From assembly GCF_025602895.1 (NCBI RefSeq), contig NW_026516253.1:1-64000 (forward strand): a stretch of DNA of 64,000 nt, given 5' to 3'. Source of the DNA: Polychytrium aggregatum (taxonomy: Eukaryota > Chytridiomycota > Chytridiomycetes > Polychytriales). Positions 10,874 through 22,760 of the stretch are shown here, in pieces. Position numbers and translations under genes: made by a program. Each line of letters opens with the position of its first letter. The first letter of the stretch is position 1. The notes beneath the pieces are model-generated. The model ran no database searches and was not told where the DNA came from. It worked only from the letters and a program-made list of their open reading frames with translations.

Positions 10874-11356
10874 ATGTCGATCGCAGGCACCTACAAATGG
10901 GATGGAGACCCTGTCCTGACCGCGCGGATTGCCAGTGATATCAGCCGCTCAAGCCCGAAGAATGTTCCTCTGGCGGGTCAGAGGTTTCCCTCCCAAACTG
11001 GTGGAGCGCGCATAAAGCCTGGACCCAATAGTCCCAAAGTCCCCGTGAACAGGAAACATGCGTCGGAATGTGTCCGAGCCGACGACCGTCTTGACAAGTA
11101 CGTACACCCCACGACGATTCGCGAAGGCATCACGTACATCGGGCTTGCAACCGGCACACCCCCCAAGCTGGCTCGAGTGCCCGCAAGAACCAGTCACCAT
11201 CGACCAGGAAAACTGAGCAAATGGTGTGCCAGTCGCGAACGAATCCTCAACAACAGACCAGCGATCTGGCTGAATGTCGTGGCGGTGTTGGGTGACATCG
11301 CAGCTCAGTGTCTGTTGTGGACGCCAATCATTCGTATGCGCCAATCGGTCGTATGA
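10874..11356 (+). CDS. Hypothetical arm ORF with direct-repeat paralogue (left copy)
   Basis: A plausible start MSIAGTYKWDGDP leads to a basic protein with PNSPKVPVNRKHASE, YVHPTTIREGITYIGLATG and KLARVPAR. The right arm has one full-length copy (22,598-22,939) and a partial one at about 20,539-20,700. Differences between the two right-arm copies include several synonymous third-position changes and no stop, which favours this frame over the opposite-strand frame (MPVKLFPQ...). The left copy has an extra T and an extra A relative to the right, changing two stretches. Family unknown. Confidence 0.35.
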   Translation: MSIAGTYKWDGDPVLTARIASDISRSSPKNVPLAGQRFPSQTGGARIKPGPNSPKVPVNRKHASECVRADDRLDKYVHPTTIREGITYIGLATGTPPKLARVPARTSHHRPGKLSKWCASRERILNNRPAIWLNVVAVLGDIAAQCLLWTPIIRMRQSVV

Positions 11357-11857
11357 GCCATGCACGACAATAGGGGCCTGAGGAAACAGTTTCACAGGCA
11401 TATGTCAGCACATGTCAGCACATGGAAGTTAGAGTTGCAGATTCCAAACTCTCACTGGACGGATGAGTTAGGCAAAGCTTGACATCGCCGCCCCTCCGCA
11501 AACAGCTCCCCAAGAGACAGGGAGCTGCAGTGATGATTATAAACTGTCCTGGTTAGTAAGGCCCAGTGCCAGTGCCAGTGCCTGGAAAGGCATTTGGATC
11601 GACACTTATTATATATTGATTGGGCTGAATTGTTTGGGATGTTGCGGATACGCTTCAGCATATACGGAAGCTCAAAGGATTTGAACTTGGGGGGGGGGTG
11701 CTGTCCAAAGAAACACAGGGTGAAAAATGAAAGATGAAAGTGTGATGCACGAGAGCTTGAAATAGAAAGTCACGCGCGGTGAGCACTGGGGTGATGGTGG
11801 CGGTCTTCTGTAGATTTTATAATGTTTATATATTTATTTTACTGTAATAGCAAACAA
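11357..11857. other. Arm sequence between hypothetical ORF and tRNA pair
   Basis: It mirrors 19,897-20,400. It includes a short CAGTGC(C) tandem run near 11,565-11,585 and a G-run near 11,690-11,697. No gene seen. Confidence 0.4.
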
Positions 11858-11940
11858 GGCGAGATGGCCGAGTTGGTCTAAGGCGTCACGTTAAGGCCGT
11901 GATCTCTCCGGAGGCGTGGGTTCGAATCCCACTCTCGTCA
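11858..11940 (+). tRNA. tRNA-Leu(AAG)
   Basis: Intact 83-nt class II tRNA, identical in design to the copy at 10,078-10,160. The anticodon loop TTAAGGC gives AAG. The downstream tRNA-Met begins after the 8-nt spacer ATTACTTC. Confidence 0.93.
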
Positions 11941-11948
11941 ATTACTTC

Positions 11949-12021
11949 AGCATCGTAGCGCAGTGGAAGCGCGCGGGGCTCATAACCCTGAGGTCGGAGG
12001 ATCGAAAACCTCCCGATGCTA
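11949..12021 (+). tRNA. Initiator tRNA-Met(CAT), one extra A
   Basis: Starts AGCATCG and ends CGATGCTA with loop CTCATAA. The T-loop reads GATCGAAAAC with one A more than the intact copies, giving 73 nt. A TTTTTT tract follows two bases after the gene, a normal Pol III stop. Confidence 0.8.
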
Positions 12022-12487
12022 GCCTTTTTTGCTTCCATTTCCCGCTTCCCACTCTCCTTCCCGTGGTCCGTCATTTGTACTCTCATCCCAGTGTGCTAGC
12101 TCTTCTGTGGATCATGTCCCTCGCTTCGAGCCTTCTCTTTATCCGCAACGAGCTGCTGTCCGGCGCCGTCCTGTGTTGTTGATACTGTTGCCAGGCGGTG
12201 TATTGGTCCGTTTTGGTTGACTGGAGAATATGGACAATAGCGAAGCCTCGTCCCAGCAATATTGGATTAATAATACCACACTATATCATATATCACTATC
12301 AATTCTTCAATAATATAGATTGGATGCAAAAAGGATTGTCGTTACAACTTTTCGAACCTTTCTTTCGAGGTTTGTTGGGTAATTTGCAGCATGATCTGTT
12401 CGACTCGAGCCGGGGGGGACTGGGAGGACTGGAAACCCATGGTTAGGTTTATAAGCCATATAAATAAAAGCGAAGAAAAAATAAAAA
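12022..12487. other. tRNA 3' flank and arm sequence
   Basis: The first about 160 bases repeat the 3' flank found after the tRNA pairs at 6,815, 19,734, 26,990 and 30,707. The rest mirrors 19,266-19,560. No gene seen. Confidence 0.5.
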
Positions 12488-12743
<256 letters not shown>

Positions 12744-13577
12744 ACTGATACATAAAATGTTTATGTAATTCTAGAATTATGAAATCCAAATGACTGCACT
12801 AATCCTAGTTGATTAATATGTTCGGTGATAAAGCCTGTGATGTAATAATGGCTAGATTCAATCCACCCTTGAAAGCTACCCGCTTCTTGCCTTGGCTAAA
12901 GCTTCCTTTCGGTGCAAGTGCATGAATAAGCGGTCGTTCTTCAGTTTAATTGTTTCTACTGGTCGTCATCGTGTTGCCATCCAAGAGGCCCAGCGATGCT
13001 CAGCGGTCTAAAGGATGCAGACGCTGGCTGATTAGCGTCGTTCCCATGGGGAGCGAGAGGATAAGATCCCAATCATCCTGAAGAGCCCATATTGCCCGCT
13101 TGACGTCCCAGGTGTACTCGGTGGAGTAAGCACCATCTGCTCTCTGCCCTGGCAATAATGCAAGCGACAGAAAGGCTCAGCAGATTCTAGCGTTTGGTGG
13201 CGCCGGATACGAACTACACATTCAAGGCACCTCCGTCCTGTTTACACGGGCATTCTTCGGACGAGGGCCGTCCAACCACTTTCTCCGCACACCCCGGCAG
13301 TTGCTGTTCCTTCCGCCCGCATCTGCCGTGGTTCAATGCCAGCTCGAATTGTCTTACCAGATGTCTTCAAGGCGCGCCACTTGAACGTGTCTGCTGGCGC
13401 GAATGCGGCGATGGCACCCACGTTTCCGATTTGCCGCCTCGTGCCTTTGCGTTCTTCGCACGTCGCCTCTCTGTCTCCCGTTGGCCTTCGACCTGCTGTC
13501 TCCCCTTCCTCTCCGTTCTTCATTCCAGTTTCGTGCGGTCTCTCTTCTTACGGCCGCTCTTGAACCCCGGTGCCACG
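12744..13577. other. Inner end of left arm and promoter side of the reductase gene
   Basis: 12,744-13,270 mirrors 18,571-19,090; the unique loop starts at 13,271. The bases before the reductase ATG at 13,578 are pyrimidine-rich. No separate gene is supported, although a frame beginning near 13,194 runs open into the reductase start. Confidence 0.4.
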
Positions 13578-16500
13578 ATGGTGTTCAAGATCCTCAGCTG
13601 CTGCTTCGGAGAAGGCTCTGCCCAAGCCGATGCACTTTCCGTCCCTTCCAGAGGGGCAGCCGCTTCCCCAATGCTGATCCAACCACAGCGGCCCCCTCCG
13701 ATGGATCCCTTTGGGCCGTGGGTCCATCCGCTCGAGACCGTTATTCAAATGGCCAAAGATGAACCCGACGCTCTTGCCATCCTCACCAACGAGAGCGACG
13801 TCCTGGAGAAATTCAGCTACCTTCAGCTCTGGAATCGATCGTATTCCATCGCCCAGGCCCTCAAAGCTTTGCCTGATTGGGATGACCCTGGCCACGACAC
13901 CGTCGCGCTGTTTTGCGAACCCGAAGCGCACTGGGTCATCTATTCGTTTGCCCTCTGGATTCTCGGCAAGTCGGTATCAATGATATCTGGAGATCTGGCT
14001 GTGACAGCGCACTGGATGTGCTCATCAAGCTAAACCTTGAATCTTGGTTGATACAGGAAAATGATCGCATTCGGATTGAATTGGCCTGCAACAGCCCGCA
14101 AGAGTCTCTGTCAGAGGTAAGCCCTCCAGCAGCCGTCAGGCGATATGGACTCCATTATAACCGTATCACCCGTGCCTTCCCAAGGCTCAATATCAAGTAC
14201 GTGCTCTACCGTCTCAACAAGCCTGGTCGAATCGAAGGTCTACAGCCAATCGATGCCGCCAGCCTGGCTTTTGAAGGGGTCGTCCCCACACCTTCCACGA
14301 GTGCCTGCGAGTCGTTCGATGAATACATTGGATACCTCAGCACCTCTGGCACGACAGGCAAGTCTCCCGCTCTTTACCGTAAGAGTGTGAAGATCTTGTA
14401 CCTAATGAAATGGTTCTCTTACCTTTGATGTCTCGTAGGAATTCCAAAGACGTGAGTTTCATTTGTGCGTCTCGCGAAGCGTTCACATCGGCAGCGGCGC
14501 TGAGCTTACAACCCTTCGATTCAATCCAACAGCTATCAGGTCTCCCATCGATTCTGCCAGACGAGCCGGCCCGCAGTTGGTGTGCCCTACGGAAGCATAG
14601 CTGTGTTCCAGGCACCGTCGTTTTCGGCATCCATGGCATCCCTGGTCTTGGTGTTCAACACCAAAGGATCGGTTTGGTTCCCAAAGCCGACACCTAATCC
14701 AATGGATAAAGCTCGGAGCGTTATTGGCCTGCTGGATAGAGGCCTCGACATTGTGATATCGGTGAGTTGGTTTGTATGACCCACGGTGATCGATAGCCGC
14801 GCACTCACCCGCGATCCCAAATCCAGCCTCCATCTTTCGTCAAAATGGTTTTCAATGTGGCAAGCACCAAGGACAAGACCCCCTGTTGGGACAAAACCAA
14901 GCGGGTGAATTTCGCGTCCGAGCTTATTCCCATTTCGGTGGTTCATCGAGCAAGGAAGTTGTGTCCAAATGCCATCATCAGATGCTCCTACGGCTCCAGT
15001 GAGGTACGTCGATTTGCGTAGCTAGGCGGCGTGTGGCTATCTGAGCTAACGGGTCTCCCCTCCCCTCTAGACCAGTGTCATCAACGCTGTATCCTCATGC
15101 ATCATTCAGCCATCAGAGGAGACACCTTCGCAACTTGTCTATAAGTTGCTAAAGCCTGGTGTCCGCTGTCTCCTCTTCGATGAGGAGGGCAACACAGTGG
15201 ATCAGCGAGTATCTTGTAGTGGAATCCTGGTTTTGGCGGTTGACAAGGACGACCCCATCAAGAACCACCCCAACTTTGCGAATTCTGATCCCAATGACAA
15301 GCTGGCATCCTTTGGCTTCCTCGAGGACGGCTCGCCCCGTGTCTGCACCATGGACTGGGTCGAAATGAAGGGCGACCGAGAATTTACCGTCATCGGAAGG
15401 TTTGTGCCACATTGTTTCTTAGGACAAGTGCTGCCAACGATGGCATCCTTGATACTGGAAGGCGTATCGGCTTGAACATTACTGACCAGGCCGTCGCCCT
15501 GATCACAATTATGTTGAACTCAGATTCGGCCAGAAGATCAAGGTCAACGGTGTTTACGTCGACCTCAACGCACTCGAAGAACTGGCGAACCAGCATATGG
15601 GAGGGGTCCTGGCGGATTGTGCCCTGGTCCAGACTTCTGAGAAGAAGATTGTCATGCTTTATGTTCCTCGAAAGGGATCCAATCCGGTGCTGAGTCCCGG
15701 GGAGATTCTTCAAATGACTGAGGATCTGTTTGCTCTTAAAAATGTCGCCAAGTTCCCGATCCACAACTGCTTCGAGCTGAGTGAGGTTCCTTTCAACGAA
15801 TCCGGAAAACGCGACCTCAAGAAACTGAAGCGTATCGCGGAGCGAGCTGATCACTACGGCATGTCTGTCTCGTATCCAATCCTGGATGTCAATCGCACGG
15901 CACTATCTCGCATCGCAACAAAGATTTCTCGCCTTGGAAGCCAGATTCTCGATATCGAAGCATTGGACGGCCGCAACTACTACATCGGCGGTGTCGGCTT
16001 TGACTCGCTGAGTGTCGGCCGTCTGGCCCTCGCCATCAAGGACGAGTTCAGTGTCGAAATCTCGCCACTTATCTTGCTGTCGAACGGAATGACACCGACT
16101 GATGTCGCCCAGCTGGTTGTCGACATCCTCGACAACAAGCCCCTGATTCCCCCGACCGTCCATCTGGCTGCCGAAGCCGCCAAGCTCGACGATGCGAGTG
16201 TGACGGCCGAGGGTCTCCCTCCGTTTGTCTATCCCAAGGACCCTCGCGGCATCGTCCTGACCGGTGCCACTGGCTTCCTCGGAGCATTCCTGATCTTTGA
16301 GCTGGCCCACAAGTTCCCTCAGGCCAAGATCTACTGCCTCGTGCGGGCTCCGACCGAGCAGGTGGCTGTCGAGCGCATCATCAGCACGGCTCAGAAGCTG
16401 GTCCTCGATCCGAGCCAGAGAGCCTTTCTTGACCACAACCTCAAGTCTCGACTCGTTGGACTGTGCGGCAACCTGTCGCAGGACAAGTGGGGACTCTCGG

Positions 16501-17796
16501 ACGAGCGATGGAAGGAGATCAGCGAGGAGACCGACATGATTGTCCACAACGGCGCCGAGGTCCACTGGCTGTATGACTACGAGCGACTCAAGGGACCCAA
16601 TGTCCTCAGCACGGCAACGGCATTGCAACTGGCCACAACTCATCACCTCAAGGTGTTGCACTACATCTCGACCATCGGCACCATCCCGATGGCCAAGAAG
16701 GCAGACAAGCCGCTCGAGGAGAAGATCTACTCGGCCTGGAACATCTCTGGCGGGTATGGCCAGACCAAGTGGGTCTCTGAGCAGCTGGTCAACAAGGCAC
16801 GATCGAGGGGAGTGCCGGTGACCATCATCCGCCCAGCCGGTATCGTCGGCGACAGCCAGTACGGAGGTGAGTTGAGTGTGGTGTGGAGCAGTGTGGTGTG
16901 ATGTGATGTGGTGGAGCCGCATGCGCCGAATCCCCAGGACGCAGCCACGTATCGAAACCACTCTGAGGGAAGGGATTTGACCAAAGCCTCTTGTAATCAC
17001 CCACACTCACTCGCATTCACCCACTTTATCATCAGTGAGTAACTCGGACGACTACATCTGGCGGTATGTTAAGGGATGCATTCAACTCGGTATTGCTCCC
17101 TCGCACGCCACTCCCGTCACGATGACCATGGATCCCGTCGACCATGTCGCCAAGGTGGTTGCCGAGATTGCTGGCTCGGAGGAGGCTTTGTCCAAATTTG
17201 TGTTCCATGTCAGCGACTCTGAGTACAGGTGAGAATTTGGCTGGGCGAGAAATGCACGGGAGAAGCGAACCGCTGTGATTGGCAGATAGACATGTGGATA
17301 TGGAAGATACCGGTGCCGAGAAACACTGAGTGGGGGTCCAAAGGGTGAAATTTGATGAATCGCCACTTGTCGCTAACACGCTCGATACCGCCAATACCTT
17401 TTATCGCCTTATATCACCCGCCTCCCATGATATATATCACTGCAAAGCGTCATCACCGAAACCAAACTATTCGAAATCGTCAACGCCCACGGGTGGCGTG
17501 TTCTATTCGAAACTCGCGAGCAGTTCAAAACATTGTTGGTCGAAAACACATCACTTGAAACAAACGCACTCTTCCCCTTGATGCATATTATGATGGATAT
17601 GTCATTCAAGATCGACAACAGAAATACTCAAGCCATTTACCCGACTCCAAGCCCGCGCGCGGTGCAGGTCACTCGAAAGTGTCTTAGTTACCTTTACCAT
17701 GCTAAATTTCTGCCTGCTCCTCAAAACCCTTCTTCCGACATCAAAGAAGAAGAGTTCCCCGAAGTGAGCATCTTTGGGCGAACAGGCCGGCATTGA
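13578..17796 (+). CDS. A-T-R reductase (NRPS-like/Lys2- or CAR-like)
   Basis: The ATG at 13,578 opens exon 1 (to 13,973). The adenylation domain shows the A3 loop YLSTSGTTGK (about 14,330-14,360), VGVPYGSIAVFQAP and RCSYGSSE. A carrier domain follows with YIGGVGFDSLSVGRL (about 15,980-16,025; Ser is the pantetheine site). The reductase domain shows GIVLTGATGFLGAF (NADPH loop), SGGYGQTKWVSEQL (catalytic YxxxK) and TIIRPAGIVGDS. Later exons are 17,036-17,228 (SDDYIWRYVKGCIQLG) and 17,448-17,796. There are at least eight exons. There is no condensation domain, so the likely chemistry is ATP-dependent activation of a carboxylic acid and reductive release as an aldehyde. The N-terminal A-domain splice joins are uncertain. 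It is shorter than Lys2; the substrate is unknown. Confidence 0.85.
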
Positions 17797-18570
17797 AGAA
17801 CAAAGACCTGTGCTGTATTGAGCATAGTTACCAAGTCTCACTCCCCCCCCTCTCTCGATTATTCGGCATCCCGTTGCAATTAGAAAGAGAGGATTTCACC
17901 TCACCAAAATCCTCTTATCCCAAACGAGCGTGCAAAAGTTTGCTGTTTGGGAGTCCATTAGATATTCGTCCTCCGTCGTAGCTTTGTTTTACTTTCATAT
18001 TCCTTTCAGCAAATTCAAATAAAGTTGGAAGTAAAAGTCGTGTGCGCCAGGAGACGAGGACACTTCAACTCGCATCGGCGACTCAGCTTCAGCCACTTTT
18101 CCGGAGAGGGGATTGTAATTATGGATAGCTGCAACATAGCCCATGGATATGAGCAGATATGTAAAGCTCAGTTGACAAGAAAGCAGAGTACGAAGTGGAA
18201 GAGTGACAATCAAAGAGAGACTTGCCCAAGATACCAAACTGAAACTTAGTGGTGGGACCTGCGGCAAGGGATATTGGGGTTGAGACAAGTACACACGATT
18301 GGAATGCGCCAAGAGAGCGTATGACAATCCATTTTACGAGATGAATGGATTCGATAGGAAGCGGAGCGATGTGTGGATGCTGGTTGAGAAAACGCGGTGA
18401 CAGTAAGCGATGTGGGAATGATTACTTGAAACAGAGAAAATAACAAGTGCAGGATGAACCTATCGAATTGAGATGATCGAGGAAAGATATTGAACTCTAC
18501 TGAGAAGATTGAAGAGAGGATTAACATGAACGAAGGAAAGAAATCTATTTGTGGGAGGTGGGTGGCTGTG
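17797..18570. other. Loop sequence 3' of reductase, no gene seen
   Basis: AT-richer sequence with a C-run near 17,844. A minus-strand frame crossing the arm edge (18,246-18,647) shows no family features. Confidence 0.4.
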
Positions 18571-19095
18571 CGGCCCTCGTCCGAAGAATGCCCGTGTAAA
18601 CAGGACGGAGGTGCCTTGAATGTGTAGTTCGTATCCGGCGCCACCAAACGCTAGAATCTGCTGAGCCTTTCTGTCGCTTGCATTATTGCCAGGGCAGAGA
18701 GCAGATGGTGCTTACTCCACCGAGTACACCTGGGACGTCAAGCGGGCAATATGGGCTCTTCAGGATGATTGGGATCTTATCCTCTCGCTCCCCATGGGAA
18801 CGACGCTAATCAGCCAGCGTCTGCATCCTTTAGACCGCTGAGCATCGCTGGGCCTCTTGGATGGCAACACGATGACGACCAGTAGAAACAATTAAACTGA
18901 AGAACGACCGCTTATTCATGCACTTGCACCGAAAGGAAGCTTTAGCCAAGGCAAGAAGCGGGTAGCTTTCAAGGGTGGATTGAATCTAGCCATTATTACA
19001 TCACAGGCTTTATCACCGAACATATTAATCAACTAGGATTAGTGCAGTCATTTGGATTTCATAATTCTAGAATTACATAAACATTTTATGTATCA

Positions 19096-19266
<171 letters not shown>

Positions 19267-19733
19267 TATTTTTATTTTTTCTTCGCTTTTATTTTATATG
19301 GCTTATAAACCTAACCATGGGTTTCCAGTCCTCCCAGTCCCCCCGGCTCGAGTCGAACAGATCATGCTGCAAATTACCCAACAAACCTCGAAAGAAAGGT
19401 TCGAAAAGTTGTAACGACAATCCTTTTTGCATCCAATCTATATTATTGAAGAATTGATAGTGATATATGATATAGTGTGGTATTATTAATCCAATATTGC
19501 TGGGACGAGGCTTCGCTATTGTCCATATTCTCCAGTCAACCAAACGGACCAATACACCGCCTGGCAACAGTATCAACAACACAGGACGGCGCCGGACAGC
19601 AGCTCGTTGCGGATAAAGAGAAGGCTCGAAGCGAGGGACATGATCCACAGAAGAGCTAGCACACTGGGATGAGAGTACAAATGACGGACCACGGGAAGGA
19701 GAGTGGGAAGCGGGAAATGGAAGCAAAAAAGGC

Positions 19734-19805
19734 TAGCATCGGGAGGTTTCGATCCTCCGACCTCAGGGTTATGAGCCCCGCGCGCTTCCACTGCGCTACG
19801 ATGCT
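19734..19805 (-). tRNA. Initiator tRNA-Met(CAT)
   Basis: Intact 72-nt gene. A1:U72 acceptor end, D-arm GCGCAGTGGAAGCGC, anticodon stem CGGGG/CCCTG with loop CTCATAA, T-loop GATCGAAAC as in fungal initiator tRNAs. It is followed on its strand by a T-run. Confidence 0.95.
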
Positions 19806-19813
19806 GAAGTAAT

Positions 19814-19896
19814 TGACGAGAGTGGGATTCGAACCCACGCCTCCGGAGAGATCACGGCCTTAACGTGACGCCTTAGACCAACTCGGCCATCTCGCC
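19814..19896 (-). tRNA. tRNA-Leu(AAG)
   Basis: Intact 83-nt class II tRNA, anticodon AAG, 8 nt upstream of the initiator tRNA-Met on the same strand. Confidence 0.95.
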
Positions 19897-20189
19897 TTGT
19901 TTGCTATTACAGTAAAATAAATATATAAACATTATAAAATCTACAGAAGACCGCCACCATCACCCCAGTGCTCACCGCGCGTGACTTTCTATTTTCAAGC
20001 TCTCGTGCATCACACTTTCATCTTTCATTTTTCACCCTGTGTTTCTTTGGACAGCACCCCCCCCCCCAAGTTCAAATCCTTTGAGCTTCCGTATATGCTG
20101 AAGCGTATCCGCAACATCCCAAACAATTCAGCCCAATCAATATATAATAAGTGTCGATCCAAATGCCTTTCCAGGCACTGGCACTGGCA

Positions 20190-20705
20190 CTGGCCTTACT
20201 AACCAGGACAGTTTATAATCATCACTGCAGCTCCCTGTCTCTTGGGGAGCTGTTTGCGGAGGGGCGGCGATGTCAAGCTTTGCCTAACTCATCCGTCCAG
20301 TGAGAGTTTGGAATCTGCAACTCTAACTTCCATGTGCTGACATGTGCTGACATATGCCTGTGAAACTGTTTCCTCAGGCCCCTATTGTCGTGCATGGCTC
20401 ATACGACCGATTGGCGCATACGAATGATTGGCGTCCACAACAGACACTGAGCTGCGATGTCACCCAACACCGCCACGACATTCAGCCAGATCGCTGGTCT
20501 GTTGTTGAGGATTCGTTCGCGACTGGCACACCATTTGCTCAGTTTTCCTGGTCGATGGTGACTGGTCTTGCGGGCACTCGAGCCAGCTTGGGGGGTGTGC
20601 CGGTTGCAAGCCCGATGTACGTGATGCCTTCGCGAATCGTCGTGGGGTGTACGTACTTGTCAAGACGGTCGTCGGCTCGGACATATTCCGACGCATGTTT
20701 CCTGT
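20190..20705. repeat. Direct repeat A in right arm
   Basis: It matches 22,225-22,760 in the same orientation with scattered substitutions. It runs from CACTGG...TTACTAACCAGGACA through the MPVKLFPQ frame to GGCTCGGACA. The left arm has one hybrid copy: like A on the tRNA side and like B beyond GGCTCGGAC. Confidence 0.85.
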
Positions 20706-21026
20706 TCACGGGTATTTGAGGGAAGACTCGCCTGTAGTCGTCATATACCTGCCTCATCTCGAGCGCCTGTATGCCTCACGACCCCATCCAGGCTCAGCTT
20801 TTGATATCTGTCTTCCTGCCGTTTGCACCAGTTAGGACTGGCAACAAAGATCACCCATCACCTCGTCGCCTCTTGCGTTATTAATAAACACTCTGTTGTT
20901 CCCAATGACGATTTCGACGCAATTGGTAATATACCCTCTGTTCAAGTCGATTTTCATTCACCAAAATTTATCGGACACATTCTATCCCATTTGAAACATC
21001 GTCTACTCAGAACAATATCCCCATAC
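20706..21026. other. Right-arm-only sequence, no gene seen
   Basis: Absent from the left arm. It lies between direct repeat A and the solo LTR, with short ORFs only. Confidence 0.4.
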
Positions 21027-21224
21027 TGTTACGTGGACTCTGGCGGAGGGGAGGGGTAACCTAAGGCCTGTAGTCACCGTGAAGATACGTATATTGGCGA
21101 GAACAACAAGATAACGAAGGACAGGGGAGACAAGGGGCTCGGAGGGTCGAAGGCTATATAGGAGAGGCAAGCAAGGAGAACACATGGCCTGGGTTCCAGG
21201 CAGGTGTGGCTTAGGGTTGTAACA
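21027..21224. mobile_element. Solo LTR of a retrotransposon
   Basis: 198 bp beginning TGTTAC and ending GTAACA (6-bp perfect terminal inverted repeat), flanked on both sides by the 5-bp direct repeat CATAC (21,022-21,026 and 21,225-21,229). An internal TATA-like CTATATAGG lies near 21,153. The size, TG...CA ends and 5-bp target duplication fit a Ty3- or Ty1-type LTR left after recombination between two LTRs. No internal coding sequence is present. Confidence 0.85.
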
Positions 21225-21229
21225 CATAC

Positions 21230-22224
21230 AGTCGCAAATCAAATATATTATTACACTCTTCCGTGTCCAGTTTCTAGCTTTCGTATCGATTTATCAAAAA
21301 GATATTTCCGCCAAGGTCAATGGAATACCACTCAGTCGCAGTCCGAGTCCTTGCACAAGACACATTGTGGGTGAACTAATTTTTGGTGGGATACCACCAT
21401 TTAAAACTGATCTGCGTAGCTGCGACGATGATCATTCAAGCGGGGATCGGCTTATGATCTTCAGTAATTACCAATTTATATAAGCCTCGAACATTCGGCG
21501 TCCTATGGTTATCAGTATACTGCATATCATATTGAGATCTGTAAAGCTGCAGTATGTTCAGTACATAAATAAATGCAATACAACACAATACACATGTAAA
21601 TACGATTTTACACAAAATCAGAAGTGTATGAATAAATATTGACACGCAAAAAGGGCACATATCAATGTTAAAACCGACCTTCAAACACTCCTGACTCAGA
21701 GCTCACAAACTGCACTTTGGCTTCTTATGGTGGAATATTGCGCTTAATTTTAATTTTAATTTTCTGAACTGCTTCTATACCGATACTGACAAAGTATCGA
21801 TTTATGACTGCTTTTTACTAATGCATAAATACCCAAGGCTTCGATCAAATATCTACTTAAGGTAGTACTACTCCTTGATTTAGGCAAACTACTTGGGTTT
21901 GAAAGAATGGTGAAGAGAGAGGCTTATCGGGAAGCTTATGTAATATAACTCACCAGGCTGGATAGTGAAACAGCGACTTTCCACACATTGCCCAAAATTA
22001 TTACAATTTACCCGCATTTCTCCACACCAATCGAGTTCCTCTTTCATGGTCAGCTTGTATCTTTTATTTTACTTTTCAAATTAACTAGCCAATTAACGCT
22101 TGGCGAGGACGTTTAAACTACTTTTGGCATTACTACATTTCGACCCTGCTTGAGAAATTAGATTCGGAATCTGATGCTGAGAATAGTCAATGGGTGGGTC
22201 TTTATTAAGACTTGCCTTAGCGTC
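21230..22224. other. Right-arm-only AT-rich sequence, no gene seen
   Basis: Lies between the solo LTR and direct repeat B. It is AT-rich with no coding frame supported by family motifs, and has no left-arm counterpart. Confidence 0.4.
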
Positions 22225-22760
22225 CCTGGCGGGCTCTGGCACTGGGTGTTGGTCTTACTAACCAGGACATTTTACAACCACCACTGCAGCTCCCTGTCTC
22301 TTGGGGAGCTGTTTGCGGAGGGGCGGCGATGTCAAGCTTTGCCTAACTCATCCATCCAGTGACAGTTTGGAATCTGCAGCTCCGACCTCCATGTGCTGAC
22401 ATGTGCTGACATATGCCTGTGAAACTGTTTCCTCAGGCCCCTATTGTCGTGCATGGCTCATACGACCGATTGGCGCATACGAATGATTGGCGTCCACAAC
22501 AGACACTGAGCTGCGATGTCACCCAACACCGCCACGACATTCAGCCAGATCGCTGGTCTGTTGTTGAGGATTCGTTCGCGACTGGCACACCATTTGCTCA
22601 GTTTTCCTGGTCGATGGTGACTGGTCTTGCGGGCACTTGAGCCAGTTTGGGGAGTGCGCCGGTTGCAAGCCCGATGTAAGTGACGCCTTCGGAGATCCTC
22701 GCAGGGTGTACATACTGCTCGAGACGGTTCTTGGCTCGGACACATTCCGACGCATGTTTC
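22225..22760. repeat. Direct repeat B in right arm
   Basis: Partner of 20,190-20,705, offset 2,059 bp at the inferred crossover (20,681 against 22,740). Substitutions relative to A are enriched in a roughly 120-base stretch before the crossover. Confidence 0.85.

Larger units (their letters stand above)
13271..18570. other. Unique loop between inverted-repeat arms
   Basis: A 5.3-kb single-copy segment bounded by the inner edges of the two arms. It holds the A-T-R reductase gene (13,578-17,796) and about 770 bases without a recognisable gene. Recombination between the arms would flip this segment. Confidence 0.85.

Noticed and set aside
20354-20719. Plus-strand ORF MPVKLFPQAPIVV... (also at 22,413 and minus 10,949-11,401)
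   Set aside because: Open in all copies, but substitutions between copies fit the opposite-strand frame better in the overlapping part; kept only as an alternative.
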